Positions 33,876 to 43,267 of a DNA stretch of 64,000 nucleotides are shown here, piece by piece (positions within the stretch are counted from its first letter, which is position 1; each line of letters begins with the position of its first letter). The DNA is taken from NCBI GenBank assembly GCA_020634135.1, contig JACKCG010000001.1, positions 806,001 to 870,000 on the forward strand, in the 5' to 3' direction. Below the pieces are notes generated by a model. It saw nothing but the letters and a program-made list of their open reading frames with translations, did not search any database and was not told where the DNA came from. This DNA comes from Anaerolineaceae bacterium. Its GTDB lineage: Bacteria > Chloroflexota > Anaerolineae > Aggregatilineales > Phototrophicaceae. The translations under genes and the position numbers were made by a program.

Positions 33876-35078
33876 TCAGGCGGGGAGGGTGAGGCTTTCC
33901 AGATCACGCGGGTAGTAGGTGAGCAGTTCAATACCCGTATCGGTGACGACGACGGTATCGGAGTGGCGGAAGCCCCCTAACCCCGGCACGTATAAGCCCG
34001 GTTCGACGGTGAAGACCATGCCGGGCTGAATGATGGTGTTATCGCCCAGATCGAGGAACGGACCTTCGTGATAGCGCAGGCCGATGCAGTGGCCGACATG
34101 GTGCTTCCAGTAGTCCCACAGATTATGCTGCTCGTAGTAGGCGCGGACGGCATGATCCACGCTGGCGCACGGCTGGCCGGGCTGAATGGCGGCGAAAGCG
34201 GTATCCTGCAAGGCGACCATGTGGTCGAAGAAGCGCCGCTGTTCGTCGGAAGGTTTTCCAATAATCATGGTGCGTTCGAGTTCGGAGACATAGCCCCAGA
34301 CGGGCGCAGTCGCCCCGGTGACGAGGACATCCCCCGGCTGAAAAACCATGTTGTTCGCCAGGGCGTGCGGGATGGCGGCGTTACGCCCAATCTGGCCGCG
34401 ATACCCGGCAGATGCGCCGCTGAAAAAGGCGTTCTGGGCGCGATAAATCGGGCCTATGGAATCGAGCATGGCGCGGTTGGCCTCGTCGCTGGCGCGCTGG
34501 CTGACCTCGGTTTCTGTCGCGCCGACGACGGTATACCTCTGTAAGAGGGTGTGCGCGAGGTTCGCCCAATGGCAGCTTTCCCGCAACAGGGCGATTTCCG
34601 CCGGGGACTTCACCATCATCTGGTCTTCGATGAAGGTCGCGACGGGGACGATTTCCGCGCCAGTCACTTGGGAGAGGGATGCGCCGCGATAGCCGAAAAT
34701 CCAGGGATAACCGTCATGATCCGCACCAATTTTCCCGCTGATGCCCATATCGGCCAGCATGGCGGCGAGTTTCTCCATCGGGTGTGGGGTGGCGGGGTAT
34801 TCAAGATAGTGGTCTACGCGGTCAATGAGGGCGTTGGCCTGGGCGTGTTCGACTTCAAGGCGGGGAACGAACAGGGCGCGTTCGCCACTTTTAGACATGA
34901 CAAAGGCCATCGGGCGCTCGGTGGGGATGAAGGCGAAACCGGTATAATAGAGCAGGTAGTCGCGGTCAAAGAGAACGACGCCGCCGAGGTCGGATTTCTG
35001 GATAAATGCCAGCAGCAAGTCACAGCGGGCGCGAAATTCAGAGTCGGTAATTTTGAGTTGGGGGGGTGTAACCGTCAT
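33876..35078 (-). CDS. M24-family pita-bread-fold protein lacking metal ligands (creatinase/Xaa-Pro-peptidase-like)
   Basis: 400 residues. The N-terminal creatinase_N domain (~1-150) is followed by a pita-bread domain (~160-395). By comparison with PepP, His330 (VGHCIGL) and Glu359 (FTVEPGLY) are kept. The two Asp ligands are replaced by Thr254 (VLVTGATA) and Glu266 (YVSELER), and the last Glu by Ser373 (GFRHSDT). This pattern is like creatinase, which works without metal, so calling it an active metallopeptidase is doubtful. It is a single gene, convergent with the CBS gene. Confidence 0.8.
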   Translation of the reverse strand: MTVTPPQLKITDSEFRARCDLLLAFIQKSDLGGVVLFDRDYLLYYTGFAFIPTERPMAFVMSKSGERALFVPRLEVEHAQANALIDRVDHYLEYPATPHPMEKLAAMLADMGISGKIGADHDGYPWIFGYRGASLSQVTGAEIVPVATFIEDQMMVKSPAEIALLRESCHWANLAHTLLQRYTVVGATETEVSQRASDEANRAMLDSIGPIYRAQNAFFSGASAGYRGQIGRNAAIPHALANNMVFQPGDVLVTGATAPVWGYVSELERTMIIGKPSDEQRRFFDHMVALQDTAFAAIQPGQPCASVDHAVRAYYEQHNLWDYWKHHVGHCIGLRYHEGPFLDLGDNTIIQPGMVFTVEPGLYVPGLGGFRHSDTVVVTDTGIELLTYYPRDLESLTLPA

Positions 35079-35250
35079 TAGTTTGCTCCTGAAAGTCTAT
35101 TTGGGCAATAACAGGCAGGGAGATTATAGCGAAGACGGGCTGCGGGTGGGGGTGAGGTGGTATTGTGGTATAAAGGGGGTACACACAATCACGCCCTACC
35201 CCATTGATTTCTTCCAGAAATACCTCCACATTACAGATCCGGGCTATTGT

Positions 35251-36825
35251 TTATTCGGTGGCTGCCTGTTCGGGATCATAACGGTACAAATAACGCGGCC
35301 ACAGATGATCGAAGCGTTTGGGCAGCACACGCAGAGGCTCGAAACGGTTACCGAAATCAATATCCAACACGTAATCCTCAAGCAGGAACCCAAGTATGAA
35401 ATTTCCTTCGGATTCAAGCGGATTATTAGTCAGAATATAGGCTGGTCGCCCTTCAGGATATATCAGGGGTTCTAAAAATTGACGCGTATTGGGATGATCT
35501 CGAGTTTCCCGGCCCGGGCCCCGGATCATGTCTTCCAAAGCAACCCAGTGTGCCGCTGGGTAAAACTGATAATCACCTTGTAACTGCCCCAGTGTAGGAG
35601 CATAAACCTGTCCGTCGAGATCGTCCAGCATGGTAATGAAATCGATATACGCTTCATGTGCCTGTGGTGATACCAGCACATTGCGAGGATCGTACAGAAG
35701 CAATGCGAAGGAAGCAAGTAAGATTACCAAATGCAAGCGATAACATGACACAAACTGGGAACGGCGCTCAAGTTCAAACAAGCCTAAGGTGCCTGCGAGA
35801 ATAAACCAGACGCCCATCGAGATATACACATTATCTGCCGAGCCAGCGTCCAGAGACCCCATCAAGCCAGTTAACACGGCCATGACCGCCTGTAAAAACC
35901 AGATGCTGATCTTTCGACGTTCCTGAATAAATTTCCAGCCAATTAACAGGCCGGCAGATACCGCCATGAAAGGGTAAGTCGTTGCAATGAAGCGGGCAAG
36001 ACGAGTGAATGCACTCAAGTCCATACTTGACCACCCACGCGGGACTTCCCAGGTGAAATAAATGAAGCGTGGGCCAAACAACACGGGTCCGGCCAGCACA
36101 TAGGCTATCGGGCCGAAAATGCCAGCAGTCAGCCAGTAAGGAATAGATCTCAGGATTCCTTCACGCAAGGTGAGGTAAAGCACCCCACCGATCGTAAACA
36201 GCGCTCCATGCTGCTTGAACCAAAAAGACGCAACCAGTACCAGTATCCCGATTATGTTCACCGTTCGTGATTTGGCTCGGTCAAGGATGTAACTACCTAG
36301 CAGCGCCATAAACAGGAACCATGAGTCTGAATGTGCATTATCCAGGTAGGTATCCATGACGTAGTAGGCCGCCGCAAACAGACCAACCGTGATTAGACTC
36401 CACCAGATTGACTGTGTGTAACGACGCACCACATCAAACATAATGATGGTTGCCCCAATTGAGGCCAGAATAGCGACAAATCGTAGAGTCGGCAGGCTGA
36501 GTCCCAGGACACTGGCGAAGGGGATGGAGATAACGTAGTACAACACATTGTAGGCCAGCGGAACGTATTCTGGGGAAGGTTCGGGATACACCGGCTTACC
36601 ATTCGTCAACTGTCCAACGTGCTGCAGAATCGTGCTTTCCATCAGGTCAAGGTTGAGCGGGAAATAAAGATGGTTGAGCCATACGAATAATGTGAATACG
36701 ATGCTAAACAGGGCAATCCCCGCCAGAACATAATAGACCAGATTTCCAAGCCGCTTATGGCGACTGGCTTGTGTTATGTTAATCGCAACTAGTATGCTTC
36801 CTATGATTATGAAAGCTATCTGCAT
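35251..36825 (-). CDS. GT-C-type multi-spanning membrane protein (PMT/ArnT-like)
   Basis: About 524 residues with roughly ten membrane helices. A first extracytoplasmic loop bears NLDLMESTILQHVGQL, corresponding to the acidic D/E motif of dolichol- or undecaprenyl-phosphate glycosyltransferases, and YLDNAHSDSWFLFMALLGSY. A hydrophilic C-terminal region (~430-524) follows the helices. Start ATG 36825 is used, though GTG 36837, overlapping the previous stop, is possible. It is coupled to the acyltransferase gene, so a role in making or modifying surface glycans is plausible. Donor and acceptor are unknown. Confidence 0.6.
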   Translation of the reverse strand: MQIAFIIIGSILVAINITQASRHKRLGNLVYYVLAGIALFSIVFTLFVWLNHLYFPLNLDLMESTILQHVGQLTNGKPVYPEPSPEYVPLAYNVLYYVISIPFASVLGLSLPTLRFVAILASIGATIIMFDVVRRYTQSIWWSLITVGLFAAAYYVMDTYLDNAHSDSWFLFMALLGSYILDRAKSRTVNIIGILVLVASFWFKQHGALFTIGGVLYLTLREGILRSIPYWLTAGIFGPIAYVLAGPVLFGPRFIYFTWEVPRGWSSMDLSAFTRLARFIATTYPFMAVSAGLLIGWKFIQERRKISIWFLQAVMAVLTGLMGSLDAGSADNVYISMGVWFILAGTLGLFELERRSQFVSCYRLHLVILLASFALLLYDPRNVLVSPQAHEAYIDFITMLDDLDGQVYAPTLGQLQGDYQFYPAAHWVALEDMIRGPGRETRDHPNTRQFLEPLIYPEGRPAYILTNNPLESEGNFILGFLLEDYVLDIDFGNRFEPLRVLPKRFDHLWPRYLYRYDPEQAATE

Positions 36826-36833
36826 CAAGCTAG

Positions 36834-39104
36834 TCACGGTGATGTTTCTCCGAGTTGGGGCAAGTAGCCATTTGAGATAAGTAATGTATCTACGAATCTC
36901 GCAACCACTTCGTGGCCGAAAGGTAACCAATGTAAATTATAGGATGTGTAAGGACAACCTTCAGAAGAATTTCTCAATGGGATGCGCAGATCGTAAAAGT
37001 CCCAATCTAGCGTATCTGCGATTTCCTTTGTGATTCGCTGTGGCAGATCGAGATCGAAGCGATTCGAATTACTCAGATCAACATCTGAGGGAAAATAAGC
37101 CAGGTCAGCAGGTGTACATACCTGAGACGAAGCAGGTATCATGAGGAGAATCACCGGCGCGCCAATTGAAGTTGCGACCGTCTGAATCTTTTTATAGTAT
37201 TCAAGAACGGCCTGCTGACGCTTGATTAGGTCAGGCTGATTGCGTTCAAGGATAGAGATATAGCTGAAGAAATATCCATCCGGATCATTTGTATGGAATA
37301 GGGTAGGAATCACCTCGGATCGTATAAAGGTGCGCAAGTGATCCAGGGAAAGATAGGATACCAGGCTATCTTGGGGAGCCTGTTGAAAACCGATCGACTG
37401 CTGAAATTCCTCAGTAGAGAGAAGAACATCGTCATAATCATTGACAAAGGACTCAATGATAATAAGGTCAGGGTTGTATAGTGGTGCGTAAGCAGCGATA
37501 ACAGCTGCATATTGTTCAGGGCCATAGCCAGTGATAGCAAAATTCATCACTTCTACAGGGCGATCCAAGAACTGTGCAGCTAGTTCATTCTCCAAAAGAC
37601 GCGGCCATGCTTGGTTGGTGTCCACACCCTCTGCACTGGAAAAAGCATCTCCTGTCACCAAAATGCGGATGGCACCGTCCGGTTTCTCTACCGAATATTC
37701 CGGGCCAGGGAACCCCAACGAATTTGCTGTCACCGTATAGTCATAGCTTTTCCAGCGCAAATGAGTGACAGTGTCAGGCTTAAGACGCCAGCCGAACATT
37801 TCATTGGGTTCCAGTGATGCACGCTCGCCCCAACCATTGGATTCTTGTGGGTTAAGCTGGCGGACAAGAACCTCACTCCCGAAGATGAGGATCATGCCTA
37901 CTACAAAAATCATGCCAAGCCTCAGGATTAACCTTCTGAATCCCACCTGTTTGTACCATTTCATAATCTCAGTCTCAACTCTTTCAAACAGAAGGGCAAT
38001 GATGACAGTGAGAAACAGGGCAATAACTATGTTTCCACCTGTTCTCACTAAGTTACTAGTACCCACAGGTACTAGGGCCAGAATAAAACTATGATGCGTT
38101 AGATATAGCGCATAGGAATGCTGCCCCACCCAAACACCCAAACCAGTTCTCTTTGTGCGACTGAAGAGCGCATAGAGGAACACAAACACGCCTAGTCCAA
38201 GCATGAAGGGCGCAAAGGTCATGCCCCACAGAAACAGTGAGAGGACGATGCCAGCAGCATAAATGATAACCGCAAGCAGCAGGGTTGACGGGGCGTATAG
38301 TATATGCTTGAGCTGATCGGGACGCTTGTACATCAAATACGCCAGGCTCATGCCGAAAAGAAATTCCGGCAAGCGGGTAATGAATATTGCACCGCGTGAC
38401 CATGCATCTAGGTAACTTGGCAGGTAAGCATCAATAAGGACAAGACCTGCACCACGAATCAGGAATGCTATACCACCACCCCAAAGGAGAAGCTTCCAGG
38501 CACCGAATCGGCACAGGAGTCGCCACAGGAGTGGATAAACAAGATATAGTTGTACCAACAAACCAAAATACCACCAGGCAGGTGAAAAATAGTAAAGCTG
38601 TTCTGGTGTGATTCGAATACCTAATAAGCTGAAATAAAATGAGCTGTTTGTCAGACTCATCTGACCAAAGCGCCCAGTAAACAAGGCAATTGGCAGAAAG
38701 AAAACGTGGCTAATCCACCACAAGGGATAAATACGGACTGCGCGATGTCGATAAAAGGATCCGAATGGCAGAGATTCCTCGCTATGTCGGGCGAGTAACC
38801 CCCAAGTCAGGCCGAAGCCGCTGATAATAATAAACAGTTGGACACCCTGATCCCCCATCCAACCTACATAGCGAGTCAGGTTTAGCGGGATGTCGAGAAT
38901 GCCGTTTCCCTGGAATGGATGCAATTGCGCTATACGTTCACCTAAAGGTGACCAGTACATTGACGGGTTGGCAATTTGCGGAGAGCCAAAGATTATCTCA
39001 GTAACATGGTTGAGAAAAATCCAAAGGAGCGCAGAAGCCTTGATGTATTCAACCCATATAAATCGAGTAGGTGATTGGTGAGTATTGCTTGCAGTCACTG
39101 CCAT
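36834..39104 (-). CDS. Acyltransferase 3 (OafA-like) fused to a degenerate SGNH domain
   Basis: 756 residues. Residues ~15-380 are an acyltransferase-3 domain with ten or so helices; the likely catalytic His33 is in IFLNHV, and FRHRAVRIYPLWW-type arginine motifs follow (YRHRAVRIYPLWW). Residues ~440-750 are SGNH-hydrolase-like. Block I reads TGDAFSSAEG, with Ala487 where GDS has its nucleophile, and the final block reads NLHWLPFGH, with Asn723 in place of the usual Asp before His725. The fusion resembles OafB-type O-acetyltransferases. It probably acylates surface sugars, with the SGNH part perhaps non-catalytic. ATG 39104 chosen over GTG 39107. Confidence 0.8.
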   Translation of the reverse strand: MAVTASNTHQSPTRFIWVEYIKASALLWIFLNHVTEIIFGSPQIANPSMYWSPLGERIAQLHPFQGNGILDIPLNLTRYVGWMGDQGVQLFIIISGFGLTWGLLARHSEESLPFGSFYRHRAVRIYPLWWISHVFFLPIALFTGRFGQMSLTNSSFYFSLLGIRITPEQLYYFSPAWWYFGLLVQLYLVYPLLWRLLCRFGAWKLLLWGGGIAFLIRGAGLVLIDAYLPSYLDAWSRGAIFITRLPEFLFGMSLAYLMYKRPDQLKHILYAPSTLLLAVIIYAAGIVLSLFLWGMTFAPFMLGLGVFVFLYALFSRTKRTGLGVWVGQHSYALYLTHHSFILALVPVGTSNLVRTGGNIVIALFLTVIIALLFERVETEIMKWYKQVGFRRLILRLGMIFVVGMILIFGSEVLVRQLNPQESNGWGERASLEPNEMFGWRLKPDTVTHLRWKSYDYTVTANSLGFPGPEYSVEKPDGAIRILVTGDAFSSAEGVDTNQAWPRLLENELAAQFLDRPVEVMNFAITGYGPEQYAAVIAAYAPLYNPDLIIIESFVNDYDDVLLSTEEFQQSIGFQQAPQDSLVSYLSLDHLRTFIRSEVIPTLFHTNDPDGYFFSYISILERNQPDLIKRQQAVLEYYKKIQTVATSIGAPVILLMIPASSQVCTPADLAYFPSDVDLSNSNRFDLDLPQRITKEIADTLDWDFYDLRIPLRNSSEGCPYTSYNLHWLPFGHEVVARFVDTLLISNGYLPQLGETSP

Positions 39105-39274
39105 CACGCACAGATGCTAAGTTCCAGCATCCCTCCTTGATCTTAAGTCAGTGAGAAGTGGTAGAAATTCAGCTCAATTATGCCAGGTAAAACCTATTGG
39201 AGGAAACGAAATATATCTACCCTGCAAATCTAACTTAGTCAACTATTCGAGTAGTGACCAACAGGCTGGATATT

Positions 39275-39649
39275 CTATGTTTGCCCGGATGACGAGGCCA
39301 GCAGTAGTGTTCCAGCGCAGATCAGCGCCAGGGCTAGCCAGGCTATCGGCGGCACACGCTCGTTCAAAAATAGAATACCACCTAGCGTAACCAGGACGTA
39401 ACCAATCGCCACCATCGGGTACACGGAACCAACGGGATACCGCGAGAGGACCCGCATCCATAACAGGGTCGAGAACCCATATGCGCCAATTGCCAACCAT
39501 AGGACAGGTGTTTTTAGAGCGTAGTCAATCAGTTGGCTAAAGTTGCCGCCCGTCAGATCGGATTGGCGCATGGCGAACCGGAGTAAGAGCTGTCCGGTAG
39601 ATGTAAATAGAACCACGACAAAAACTTCTACAAGCTTTGCCCAATCCAT
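39275..39649 (-). CDS. Small four-helix EamA/SMR-like membrane protein (ArnE/ArnF-like)
   Basis: 124 residues with four helices. The sequence SRYPVGSVYPMVAIGYVLVTLGG and FLNERVPPIAWLALALICAG matches half-size EamA/SMR transporters, especially subunits of undecaprenyl-phosphate-aminoarabinose flippases. It lies 168 bases upstream of the acyltransferase in the same direction. Context with the GT-C-like and acyltransferase genes suggests lipid-linked sugar movement across the membrane. Confidence 0.75.
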   Translation of the reverse strand: MDWAKLVEVFVVVLFTSTGQLLLRFAMRQSDLTGGNFSQLIDYALKTPVLWLAIGAYGFSTLLWMRVLSRYPVGSVYPMVAIGYVLVTLGGILFLNERVPPIAWLALALICAGTLLLASSSGQT

Positions 39650-40000
39650 TTGTTATCCCCTTCTGGCAATGTGTAAGGCGGCAATGCACACTTTAGGACA
39701 AATAGCCTTACACTTTCCTAAAATATGCTCTAGTGGTGGCACTCGTGTTGGCCGAAGTGTTTGTGTTCGCCTGCCACACCGTGACCCAACTGCTGATGAG
39801 TCTGAAGCAGACCGGAAGGGATTGGAGTATCTGGTATCGCTTGTTCAGGTTTGAGTATGAACATGCAGGTACGGCAGCCCGCCCTACGGGTACTAAACCA
39901 TATATTTTTAACCGGGCACACGCCATGTCCCTACGAAGCACTCATGTCAGGTGGGGGCTATGCCTCGCCGCTACGAGAGATGTGTGAGCGAAGTGACAGA
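39650..40000. other. Gene-poor spacer with hairpin and a possible coding relic
   Basis: No convincing gene lies in these 351 bases. GTGTAAGGC (39671-39679) pairs perfectly with GCCTTACAC (39705-39713). On the plus strand a frame from 39733 has LLMSLKQTGRDWSIWYRLF, which faintly resembles the N-terminus of some transposases before similarity is lost; this is a weak impression only. The interval borders a decayed gene, so it may be rearranged DNA. Confidence 0.3.
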
Positions 40001-41292
40001 CTACTCATCCGCCACTTCAACATCTGTGAGGTCACCCGCACCTTGAGCAGAGGCGCAGATACCCACGGTTTCAACCGAGCTAAACGGATTGCGTAACCTG
40101 ATCCATGAGTTATCTTCATTCCGACCCGTGACGACCAAGCAACGATTGGTGATATTCTCAATGGAATCCACCACCGGATAATCCGTGCCGGGGCCACTGC
40201 GCCCGTTGATCGTTCCATTTCCGGGGCAACCACAGCGGTCAGGAAACTGGGTCATCCGCGCACCCAGACCGGATTCTGGAGTTGTCATCGTTCGATATTT
40301 CCTGTAAGCCACTTCCGTCAACGTTCACCACATACAGTGCAAAACCCGGAGCCTCAACCCAAAAGCGATGGATTGTGCATCCGACGACCAGACGGCGGTC
40401 GTGATTTCACTATACCCTGAAATATTAAAGTGAGTGATGTTCTGCTCTTCTCTCCCATTGGCATATGCAATGAACAAATTCGGTTGCGTACCGCCCCGGT
40501 ATAAATATGCCACCTGTTCACCATCCGGCGACCAAACGGAAACTTGCCAAACATTGCAAATTCGGTCTCCTGAATATTTTCCCGTTGGTGTCCATGCTAT
40601 AGAGTTTATAATCCCGCTGCCCATCGCGCGTCGAGTAAAAACCAACCGGTCGGTACTGCCGATGAACGACAAGGCTCCATCCTGGGCAGGGTCATTGGTC
40701 AGATTGCGTTGATCGCCCCATCCACATTCATGATGTAGATTTCTTCGTTTCCGTCGCGCTTGGACTCAAAGATGATTTGCTCACTATCCGGCGACCAGAG
40801 GATGCCATAATCAGGATAATCGTTATCGGTGAGCTGCACCGGATTACTGCCATCGGCATCGGCGACAAAGATTTCCGTTGTTCCCTACATACGACGTAAA
40901 GCGAGTTTGCTGCCATCAGGAGACCATTGGATTCCGGCGTAACTACCATCCGCCGTCAGCCAGTTTGAGCCAGCAAGTTTATGAAGACCGCTGCCATCTA
41001 TACCCATCAACTGAACGCCGCTGCCATGCGAGACGAAAGCAAGCTGCCTGCCATCTGGCGAAAAGGCAATACTGGAATCGGTCGTGCCGTTGAAGGTGAG
41101 GCGGCAGTAGTCGCCACTCGTCAGCGATATGGTATATATCTCAAAATTCCCCGGCGCACGGGAAATAAAAGCTACTCGAGGATCCCCCGTAGGTGTTGTC
41201 TCTGATTGCGCCAGAGTGACTGAGGCTGTGTACCCCAGGACAAAAAACAAGCCGATGCAGAATGTCACCGGCAAGAGATGTTTGTGTATCAT
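40001..41292 (-). pseudogene. Decayed secreted beta-propeller (PD40) protein with C-terminal SH3b domain
   Basis: Starts at ATG 41292 behind AAGGAAAA with a signal peptide (VTFCIGLFFVLGYTASVTLAQ). Several PD40/TolB-like blades follow (FSPDGRQLAFVSHGSG, WSPDGSKLALRRM, EIFVADADGSNPVQLTDND). An in-frame TAG at 40885-40887 interrupts it. Continuing homology shifts frame near 40718, 40360 and 40250, and the last frame encodes an SH3b domain (GTINGRSGPGTDYPVVDSI) ending at 40001. The three shifts lie at or near short base runs, so assembly indels could explain some of them; the stop codon is a point change. Confidence 0.75.
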
Positions 41293-41454
41293 ACAATTTT
41301 CCTTAAATGGTGTGTGTTTCAATAAGAGATACAACATTTTATAGTCTACTTTCTCAAAACAGGCAATCCAATAATTAACCCGTTCACAAGCATGATATTA
41401 TCCGCGCATCATGCCGCATGGTGTGGTTTTCAACGGATTTCCAGGCAGGACTCA

Positions 41455-41483
41455 CAAAAAAAGCGCTGCCAAGAGAGCAGCGC
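41455..41483 (-). terminator. Terminator of the sigma-factor/ABC operon
   Basis: On the minus strand GCGCTGC pairs perfectly with GCAGCGC around a 7-base loop and is followed by a run of seven T. It lies 28 bases after the ATPase stop. Confidence 0.85.
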
Positions 41484-41510
41484 CACACATTCAGGGGGTG
41501 TACTACATAT

Positions 41511-42389
41511 CTACGCGGGGGCGGGGCTGTGCTGGCGCATGAGCCAGATGTAGCCGTCTTCCAGGCTGGGTTCAATCGAAACGGCGTTATAGCCTGGCTC
41601 CGGCGTGCCGAGGACGCGGTACTGGACGCCATCGTGCATTTGCAGCGTGGAAACCACCGCCAGGCCGCCGTTGGGACGTTCGCCCTGGGTGGTGATTGAC
41701 CAGACATGGCCGCGTGCCTCGGTGATGAGGTCGCCCGGCGCACCACGAAAGATGACCTGTCCCTGGCTGATGACGGCGAGGTCATTGCAGCTATGGCTGA
41801 TGTCCTCGACAATGTGCGTCGAGAGGATGACGGTGCAGCGCCCGGCCATCTCAGAAAGCAGGTTACGGAAGCGCACCCGTTCCTCCGGGTCGAGGCCGAC
41901 GGTGGGTTCATCCACAATGAGGAGTTTCGGGCTGCCGAGGAGCGCCTGGGCAACACCGACGCGGCGTTTCATCCCGCCTGAATAGGTCTTAAGGCGGCGG
42001 TCGGCGGCATCTGCAAGGCGGACGGATTCGAGCAGGTCTTCTACCTGCTGGCGGCGGGCGCGTTTATCGGTAACCCCTTTGAGGATAGCGATATAGTCGA
42101 GAAATTCGCGCCCGGTCAGGTTGGGGTACAGGCCGAGTTCCTGCGGCAGGTAGCCCAGGATGGACTTCGCCTCGAACTTCCCTTGCAGGGTGGTGACATC
42201 GTGGCCGAGGACGCGCACCGTCCCGGTTGTAGGCCGAATCAGCCCGGCGAGAATGCGCATCAGGGTGGTTTTCCCCGCACCGTTGGGACCAACCAGCCCG
42301 AACATGCCATTTTTGATGTCCAGATCAATGCCGCGCAGGGCGTGAACACTGCCGTTATAGGTCTTGCTGAGATTAGTGACTTCGATCAT
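41511..42389 (-). CDS. ABC-type export ATPase
   Basis: About 292 residues. Walker A is GPNGAGKTT, Q-loop is LPQELGLYPNLTGREF, signature YSGGMKRRVGVAQAL, Walker B LLIVDEPTVGLDP and H-loop LSTHIVED. The order and spacing fit drug/lipid or bacitracin-type exporters that pair with ABC-2 permeases. ATG 42389 is chosen because the family normally begins MIEVTNLSKTY; further in-frame starts lie upstream. It is last in a five-gene membrane cluster led by a sigma factor. The exported substrate is unknown. Confidence 0.92.
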   Translation of the reverse strand: MIEVTNLSKTYNGSVHALRGIDLDIKNGMFGLVGPNGAGKTTLMRILAGLIRPTTGTVRVLGHDVTTLQGKFEAKSILGYLPQELGLYPNLTGREFLDYIAILKGVTDKRARRQQVEDLLESVRLADAADRRLKTYSGGMKRRVGVAQALLGSPKLLIVDEPTVGLDPEERVRFRNLLSEMAGRCTVILSTHIVEDISHSCNDLAVISQGQVIFRGAPGDLITEARGHVWSITTQGERPNGGLAVVSTLQMHDGVQYRVLGTPEPGYNAVSIEPSLEDGYIWLMRQHSPAPA

Positions 42390-42451
42390 CGGTCTATGCT
42401 CCATTCTTTCATGCAGCCTGCTACGAGAAAGGCCGCGCAAAGGTTCACGGG

Positions 42452-43252
42452 TTACGTCCGGTTGGCACGCCAGCGCAGCCAGACCCAGGCAGTACAAAAG
42501 GTGATCATCAATCCGGCGATGCCGCCGGCGAAGGCTCGCAGTAGAATCGCCAGTTCACCGGCATCCGGTGATGCGCTGAGCATCGGCGCATAGACGGCCA
42601 TGTGATAGTTGATAATGGGCATACGGAGCGGATTGAGATAGGACAAGAAATCGCTCCCCTGCACCACCCCGGCCAGCGTGACGATCAGCGCGGTATTCCA
42701 GAGAATAGCCCGCCGTCGCGTGGTGAGTCCGGCAGACAGTAACACACCGAGGCCACCGTTGAAAATACTTACCACTCCGATACCGAACACCCATATCCGG
42801 GCATAAGCCAGAATATCAAGTGCGCCGGTCGCCAACCACCACAATGCCCCGGTGATGAGCATTGCCACAAACAGGGCAACAGCCAGCCCCAGCCATAAGC
42901 CGAGCAACTTACCCAGGAGGTACGTTCCCGTATGGAGAGGCATAGCATCCAGCCAACTGCGCACACCGCGCTGCGCATCCATTGGAATAACTTCTGCAAC
43001 CAGAATAGGCAGCAGGATGGATAACGGCAGAGCCAGGAACAGGGTGACGGCAGTCACGGTAATCGTAATCCCCTGCCGGCACACTACGAGATCGGTCAGG
43101 GCACTGGTATCACAGCGCACATTCCCACCTGCCAGCAGCACATTTAAGCCGACGGTCAGCACAAAGCCGAGCATGACGGCGACCAGGAGACGCCCGCGCC
43201 AGTGAAGGCGGAATTCGTAGAGCGCCATGCCGCGCAGCTGTGATAAGATCAT
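42452..43252 (-). CDS. ABC-2-type permease, paralogue A
   Basis: 266 residues with about six helices. The N-terminus MALYEFRLHWRGRLLVAVML and the conserved AQRGVRSWLDAMPLHTGTYLLGKLLGLWLG resemble ABC-2 permeases. It matches its upstream neighbour in several stretches (YEFRLHWRGR, the LLGKLLG/LLGKVLG region, NGGLGVLL), showing recent duplication and likely heterodimer formation. ATG 43252 follows GGGAGGG. Confidence 0.8.
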   Translation of the reverse strand: MILSQLRGMALYEFRLHWRGRLLVAVMLGFVLTVGLNVLLAGGNVRCDTSALTDLVVCRQGITITVTAVTLFLALPLSILLPILVAEVIPMDAQRGVRSWLDAMPLHTGTYLLGKLLGLWLGLAVALFVAMLITGALWWLATGALDILAYARIWVFGIGVVSIFNGGLGVLLSAGLTTRRRAILWNTALIVTLAGVVQGSDFLSYLNPLRMPIINYHMAVYAPMLSASPDAGELAILLRAFAGGIAGLMITFCTAWVWLRWRANRT

Positions 43253-43267
43253 TTTCCCTCCCCACCC

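Noticed and set aside
39733..39987. 84-codon open frame in the 39.65-40.0 kb spacer as a real gene
   Set aside because: No ribosome-binding site, and after a short transposase-like stretch the sequence looks random.
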